The notes beneath the pieces were generated by a model. The model had not been told where the DNA came from, made no database searches, and saw only the letters and a program-made list of their open reading frames with translations. Both the position numbers and the translations under genes were made by a program. A stretch of DNA of 8,797 nt from Sphingobacteriia bacterium (GTDB lineage Bacteria; Bacteroidota; Bacteroidia; Chitinophagales; Chitinophagaceae): contig REAV01000016.1 in the NCBI GenBank assembly GCA_004294465.1, forward strand, positions 1-8,797, read 5' to 3'. Below are positions 4,995 to 8,797 of this stretch, piece by piece. Position 1 is the first letter of the stretch, and every line of letters begins with the position of its first letter.

Positions 4995-7082
4995 ATGTTG
5001 AAGAGTTGCATACTAGGACTGATATTATCTTTTACATATACTACCATCGATGCTCAACAATCGGATACGCTATCTGGCATTGGAAATGAAGTGGTAGTAA
5101 CTGCTACTAAAACAGAAAGAAGATTAAGCAATGTGGCCGTTCCTGTTAGCATCATTTCTCAAAAAAAAATACAACAAGCAGGATCCCTTAGATTAAACGA
5201 TATTCTTCAGGAACAAACTGGCATTTACTTGACTTCTGGTTTTGGTACAGGAGTACAAATGCAAGGGCTCAGCCCAGACTACACTTTGATTTTGATTGAC
5301 GGAGAACCATTGGTTGGAAGAACAGCCGGTGTTTTAGATTTAAACAGAATTACTGTAGGAAATATTAAACAAATTGAAATTGTGAAAGGCCCTTCTTCCA
5401 GTCTTTACGGAAGTGAAGCAATGGCTGGCGTAATTAATATTATCACAGATAAGCCAAACAAAACTACTTTAAAAGCTTCTGCCCGTTATGGAAGTTACAA
5501 TACATCAGATTTGAATTTGAGTGGAAGTATTCGAAAAAATAAATTTGCCTATCAAGGATTTGTGAATGGTTATGCCACTGATGGTTTTAGTATTCGACCC
5601 AACAGTGTTGAAAGATCAATAGCGCCTATTAAGCGCTTCACCATGCAACACAATTTGAATTATTATTTTTCTCCTAAAACAAGCGCATCATTCAACTTTA
5701 GGATGAATGAAGAAAAGATCATCAATATTATAGCGGTAACCAATAATGGCGCAGTTACTACATCAAATGGTGTAGAGAAAAACAAAGACTATAATGCGAC
5801 TTTTCAATTAGCGCATCGATTCAATAATCACTTAAAAAATACTTCCCGCATTTACGGAACAAAATTTGAATCTTCTCAGGAACTACTTACAAGTAATGGT
5901 TCACCCTATACAGATTATTTTAAACAACAATTTGGAAGAATTGAAAACCAGACCGATTATACCATCAATGACTTACTTGAATTAAATGCTGGCGTTGGAT
6001 ATACAATAGAAACTGCCAATAGCAATCGTTACGACAAAACAGAGAGCACTAAAAAAAATCAAATCGGTTATGCTTTTTTACAAACTGAATGGAGACCAAT
6101 TAAGCAATTAACGCTGATTGCTGGAGCCAGATATGATAACAACGAATTATACGCTGCTGCATTCAGTCCTAAACTTGCATTGCAATATAAAATCAATAAA
6201 AGCTTCCAGCTTAAAGCAAGTATTGGAAGAGGTTTTAAAGCACCAGATTTCAGACAGCTCTACCTCAATTTTACCAATGCGGCCGCTGGTGGATACAGTG
6301 TTTTTGGAACCGTTGAAGCACAAAAAATAATCAACCAATTAAATAGTATTGGTCAAATAGCCAGTTTTGAAAATGACTTTTATCAATTAGGAGAACTCAA
6401 ACCTGAATTTTCAACTGGAATCAATATTGGTGGAAGTTTTAAACCAGGCAACAAAATACATTTTACATTTAATTTCTTTAGAAACAATATCGAAAACCTG
6501 ATTGATAGCAGACTAGTAGCTTATAGAACTGGTGGCTCACAAATTTTTAGTTACCTGAATGTAAAAAATGCATTTACACAGGGTATTGAAACAGATTTCC
6601 ATTATCAACTATCCAATGCATTCAATGTAAATGCAGGATATCAATTGTTAATTACTGGAGACAAAGATGAGATCAACAAAATAAATGATGGAAAAGTATT
6701 CACTAGAGATGCAAACGGATTTAGCAGATTGATGGAAAAAAGTGAATATGTTGGTTTACCCAACAGAAGTAAGCATATGGCCAATTTAAAATTGCAATAT
6801 GAAAAGAACAATGCTTTTGCCAATATCCGTTTGATATACAGAAGTAAATGGGCAGTTACAGATACTGATGGAAATGGTCTATTCAACACCAATGATGCTT
6901 TTGCCAAAGGCTTTGTTCAGGTAAATACCGCAATCGGAAAAACAATTGCTCAGCAATTCAATCTTCAAATTGGCGTAAACAATTTATTGGATTATGCGGA
7001 TGTCAGCAATTTACCCAATATGCCTGGAAGAAATTTTTATACAACCATAACTTATCAATTTGTACAAAAAACTAAAAAATAG
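4995..7082 (+). CDS. TonB-dependent outer-membrane receptor (HmuR/BtuB-like)
   Basis: A 695-residue outer-membrane import channel driven by TonB. It has a signal peptide (about residues 1-20, cleavage near IDA-QQ) and a TonB-box-like NEVVVTATKTER (31-42). The plug domain spans about 44-153, with QMQGLSPDYTLILIDGEPL (88-106) and IVKGPSSSLYGSEAMAGV (129-146). A long beta-barrel follows, ending in NLLDYADV...RNFYTTITYQF (663-689) plus a six-residue basic tail. GRGFKAP (411-417) corresponds to the FRAP motif of haem receptors, and LKPE (468-471) sits where NPDL/NPNL is expected. The first histidine is H219, and none lies between the FKAP and LKPE motifs, so haem binding by the usual histidines is not supported. 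Residues 623-634 (DTDGNGLFNTND) look like an EF-hand-type Ca2+ loop. The HmuY-family gene starts four bases after the stop, so the pair is an operon. Cargo could be haem, a cobalamin-like molecule or a siderophore. Confidence 0.93.
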   Translation: MLKSCILGLILSFTYTTIDAQQSDTLSGIGNEVVVTATKTERRLSNVAVPVSIISQKKIQQAGSLRLNDILQEQTGIYLTSGFGTGVQMQGLSPDYTLILIDGEPLVGRTAGVLDLNRITVGNIKQIEIVKGPSSSLYGSEAMAGVINIITDKPNKTTLKASARYGSYNTSDLNLSGSIRKNKFAYQGFVNGYATDGFSIRPNSVERSIAPIKRFTMQHNLNYYFSPKTSASFNFRMNEEKIINIIAVTNNGAVTTSNGVEKNKDYNATFQLAHRFNNHLKNTSRIYGTKFESSQELLTSNGSPYTDYFKQQFGRIENQTDYTINDLLELNAGVGYTIETANSNRYDKTESTKKNQIGYAFLQTEWRPIKQLTLIAGARYDNNELYAAAFSPKLALQYKINKSFQLKASIGRGFKAPDFRQLYLNFTNAAAGGYSVFGTVEAQKIINQLNSIGQIASFENDFYQLGELKPEFSTGINIGGSFKPGNKIHFTFNFFRNNIENLIDSRLVAYRTGGSQIFSYLNVKNAFTQGIETDFHYQLSNAFNVNAGYQLLITGDKDEINKINDGKVFTRDANGFSRLMEKSEYVGLPNRSKHMANLKLQYEKNNAFANIRLIYRSKWAVTDTDGNGLFNTNDAFAKGFVQVNTAIGKTIAQQFNLQIGVNNLLDYADVSNLPNMPGRNFYTTITYQFVQKTKK

Positions 7083-7086
7083 ATAT

Positions 7087-7728
7087 ATGAAAAAAGGAAT
7101 CATTTTTATTGCATTGATTATTAGCTTGGCTTCATGCAGCAAAGACACCGCCACAGTCAATTCCAACAATACACCTGTTAGCTCAGTAACTGTCAATAAT
7201 TTTGCAGCTGATACAATTATAGGATTAACTCCACAGGGCATCCCTTTTGGAGCAGGCAAATATTCTTTTTATAGTTTGGAAACCAATAAATCAGTACCAT
7301 CTTCTGACAGTGCAACCACAAAATGGGATCTTGGCTTTAGAGGAACATCCATCATAATAAATGGAGGAAATAGTGGACCTGGAATGGGAAGTGGATTCGT
7401 ATTTGTTGGATTATACAATAATCTAAGTACCATTCCTGCTGACTCTACTTTTAAAGTGGATAATGCACCTACTTCTTATGCAATTACTGCTGGGAGTAAT
7501 AGAGGATGGTTTGTTTATGATGCCATCAATAATTTAGTAAACCCCATCCCTGGGAGGGTTCTGGTAATTAGAACTGCTTCAGGCAAATATGCCAAAGTAG
7601 AGATATTAAGCTATTACAAAGGTGGCGTAACCCCTCCTGCATCTGCATCAGATGCGATTAAATTAAATGAACAACGCTATTATACTTTCCGATTTACCTA
7701 TCAACCAAACGGAACAAAGAATTTTTAA
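7087..7728 (+). CDS. HmuY-family lipoprotein
   Basis: HmuY proteins are surface lipoproteins that capture haem and pass it to a TonB-dependent receptor; the best-known is from Porphyromonas gingivalis. I start it at 7087, four bases after the receptor stop. The earlier in-frame ATG (7060) lies inside the receptor gene, and only the later start gives a proper lipoprotein signal: MKKGIIFIALIISLASC with lipobox LASC and lipidated C17. The mature part (213 residues in all) carries HmuY-like segments: KWDLGFRGTSIIING (79-93), RTASGKYAKVEILSYYKG (162-179) and RYYTFRFTYQPNGTKNF (197-213). It contains no histidine, and only one Met (M100) besides the initiator, so neither the bis-His nor a bis-Met haem site known for HmuY relatives can form within one chain. 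It may bind haem differently or carry another ligand. A strong terminator follows. Confidence 0.87.
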   Translation: MKKGIIFIALIISLASCSKDTATVNSNNTPVSSVTVNNFAADTIIGLTPQGIPFGAGKYSFYSLETNKSVPSSDSATTKWDLGFRGTSIIINGGNSGPGMGSGFVFVGLYNNLSTIPADSTFKVDNAPTSYAITAGSNRGWFVYDAINNLVNPIPGRVLVIRTASGKYAKVEILSYYKGGVTPPASASDAIKLNEQRYYTFRFTYQPNGTKNF

Positions 7729-7747
7729 GTTAGATATATTGAATGAT

Positions 7748-7782
7748 ACCCTGCAACCCAAAATTGCAGGGTTTTTTATTTT
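7748..7782 (+). terminator. Intrinsic (Rho-independent) terminator of the receptor/HmuY-family operon
   Basis: ACCCTGCAA (7748-7756) pairs perfectly with TTGCAGGGT (7764-7772) around a 7-nt loop, and a T-rich tract follows to 7782. It lies 20 nt after the lipoprotein stop. The T-run is only on the plus-strand side, so it ends this operon and separates it from the next gene. Confidence 0.9.
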
Positions 7783-7828
7783 AACAAAATAGTGCCCGTT
7801 TTTTTCCGATATTGTTTACTGAAAATAG

Positions 7829-8797
7829 ATGAAAGTATATTTAACCATACTAATTTTTATACTGGCATTATCGTCAAATGCACAACTCAATTATAGTGCA
7901 GATCGAGTAAGTCCAAAAGTGTTGGCTATTTATGAAAAAGCGATAACACTATTAAGAGAGGAGTCTTTCAAAGAGGCTGTTCCATTATTATTAACCACCG
8001 TTAAAGAAGACAGCAATTTTATAGATGGGTATTTATCACTCGCTGGAACATTTGGAGAATTAAAACAATACCAACGATCTATTCAATTTTATGAAATAGC
8101 CAAACAAAAGGATTCGATTTATTTTTCAGTATACCAGCTTCCTTATTCAATCAATCTAGCGGGCAATGGTCGATTCGCAGATGCATTAAAAGCAGTGAAT
8201 CAATTTCTACAAATTCCAAAATTGAATGAAAGAAGTATAAAGAGTGCCAGCTTTAGAAAAAAATGTTTTGAATTTGCATTGGATTATGCAACTAAACATC
8301 CCGTCAATAACTATCAATTTAATCCAGTAAATCTGGGAGATAGTGTAAACTCCCCTGCTGCAGAATACTATCCATCTGTAACGGTAACGGATAGTTTATT
8401 GGTCTTTACTAGAAGAGGCAATCAAATCAGAGAAGATTTTTTTCAAAGTACCATTCAGGGAAAACAACTGGGCAAAGCCAGTTTAATTAAAGGGGATATT
8501 AATTTCGAAGCTCAGAAAGGAGCCATCACCGTTTCACAAGATGGTGAATGGATGTTATTTACTGCAAGATTTAACGAAGGTGGCTATGGCAATTTCGATT
8601 TGTATATTTCCTATTATACACCACAAGGATGGAGTGAACCACAAAACCTGGGGGAAAGTATTAATACAGAATTCTGGGAAAGTTCTCCAAGCATTAGCCC
8701 CGATAAAAGCGTACTTTATTTTAGCAGTAATAGACCAGGTGGATTTGGAGGCTCCGATATTTACATGAGTCGTTTACAACCCAATGGAAAATTGGCT
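7829..8797 (+). CDS. TPR and PD40 beta-propeller envelope protein (OmpA/PorE-like), 3' end outside the window
   Basis: I translated this frame by hand; it stays open for 323 codons to the window edge. It starts with a signal peptide (MKVYLTILIFILALSSNA, cleavage before Q19). Helical TPR-like repeats follow at about 31-130, for example VLAIYEKAITLLREESFKEA (31-50) and YQRSIQFYEIAKQKDS (81-96). From about residue 178 come PD40/WD40-like blades: EYYPSVTVTDSLLVFTRR, GAITVSQDGEWMLFTAR (231-247) and SPSISPDKSVLYFSSNR (286-302) with GGFGGSDIYMS. In Bacteroidota this order usually continues into a carboxypeptidase-regulatory-like segment and a C-terminal OmpA domain that grips peptidoglycan; PorE of the type IX secretion system has this design. 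Those parts are beyond the window, so PorE is only one option among many OmpA-family paralogues. No clear promoter box is visible in the 46 nt after the terminator. Confidence 0.85.
   Translation, partial: MKVYLTILIFILALSSNAQLNYSADRVSPKVLAIYEKAITLLREESFKEAVPLLLTTVKEDSNFIDGYLSLAGTFGELKQYQRSIQFYEIAKQKDSIYFSVYQLPYSINLAGNGRFADALKAVNQFLQIPKLNERSIKSASFRKKCFEFALDYATKHPVNNYQFNPVNLGDSVNSPAAEYYPSVTVTDSLLVFTRRGNQIREDFFQSTIQGKQLGKASLIKGDINFEAQKGAITVSQDGEWMLFTARFNEGGYGNFDLYISYYTPQGWSEPQNLGESINTEFWESSPSISPDKSVLYFSSNRPGGFGGSDIYMSRLQPNGKLA

Noticed and set aside
7060..7086. Upstream in-frame ATG for the HmuY-family gene
   Set aside because: It would overlap the receptor gene and add nine polar residues ahead of the lipoprotein signal, spoiling its N-terminal layout.
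8541..8768. 75-codon reading frame in another frame of the last gene
   Set aside because: It lies fully within the TPR/PD40 gene, whose frame shows clear propeller motifs through the same bases.
1..8797. CRISPR array, tRNA or rRNA genes, or an intact insertion sequence
   Set aside because: I saw no regularly spaced repeats, no recognisable tRNA or rRNA sequence and no transposase or integrase frame in the window.

Overview
The window looks like chromosomal DNA of a Bacteroidota bacterium, most likely family Chitinophagaceae. I infer this from the gene content: a DUF3467 protein, a TonB-dependent receptor paired with a HmuY-family lipoprotein, a TPR/PD40 envelope protein and a Bacteroidota-type QueE. 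The low GC, the lack of clear Shine-Dalgarno sequences and a good TAnnTTTG promoter box at 965-972 agree. Genus and species cannot be read from the sequence.

Layout. (a) 1-640: the 5'-truncated and 3'-broken remains of an S41 (C-terminal-processing) peptidase, followed directly by a 116-nt nested inverted repeat (423-538). (b) 640-972: a DUF3467 gene on the minus strand with its own promoter. (c) 1210-3358: an AT-rich pair on the plus strand, one base apart, encoding a stand-alone E2/CAT-fold acyltransferase-like protein and a cytochrome P450. (d) 3388-4882: folD (one-carbon folate metabolism) and queE (7-deazaguanine/queuosine pathway), also one base apart. (e) 4883-7782: a short regulatory gap with a nested inverted repeat and a likely promoter, then a TonB-dependent outer-membrane receptor, a HmuY-family lipoprotein four bases later, and a strong intrinsic terminator. 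(f) 7829 to the window end: the first 323 codons of a secreted TPR/PD40 protein of the OmpA/PorE-like type, cut off by the window.

How the parts fit. The receptor and lipoprotein form a complete two-gene unit (promoter, two genes, terminator). The family precedent is haem uptake, but the lipoprotein has no histidine at all and the receptor lacks histidine where haem receptors normally carry their ligands, so the real cargo is open. The acyltransferase-like/P450 pair is the most unusual unit. It is clearly more AT-rich than folD by hand counts, it has no lipoyl domain and no redox partner nearby, and its layout suggests one transcript that tailors an unknown small molecule. FolD and QueE are ordinary housekeeping enzymes. 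Only one window is visible, so both terminal genes are incomplete for technical reasons; the early end of the peptidase frame at 424 is internal and real.
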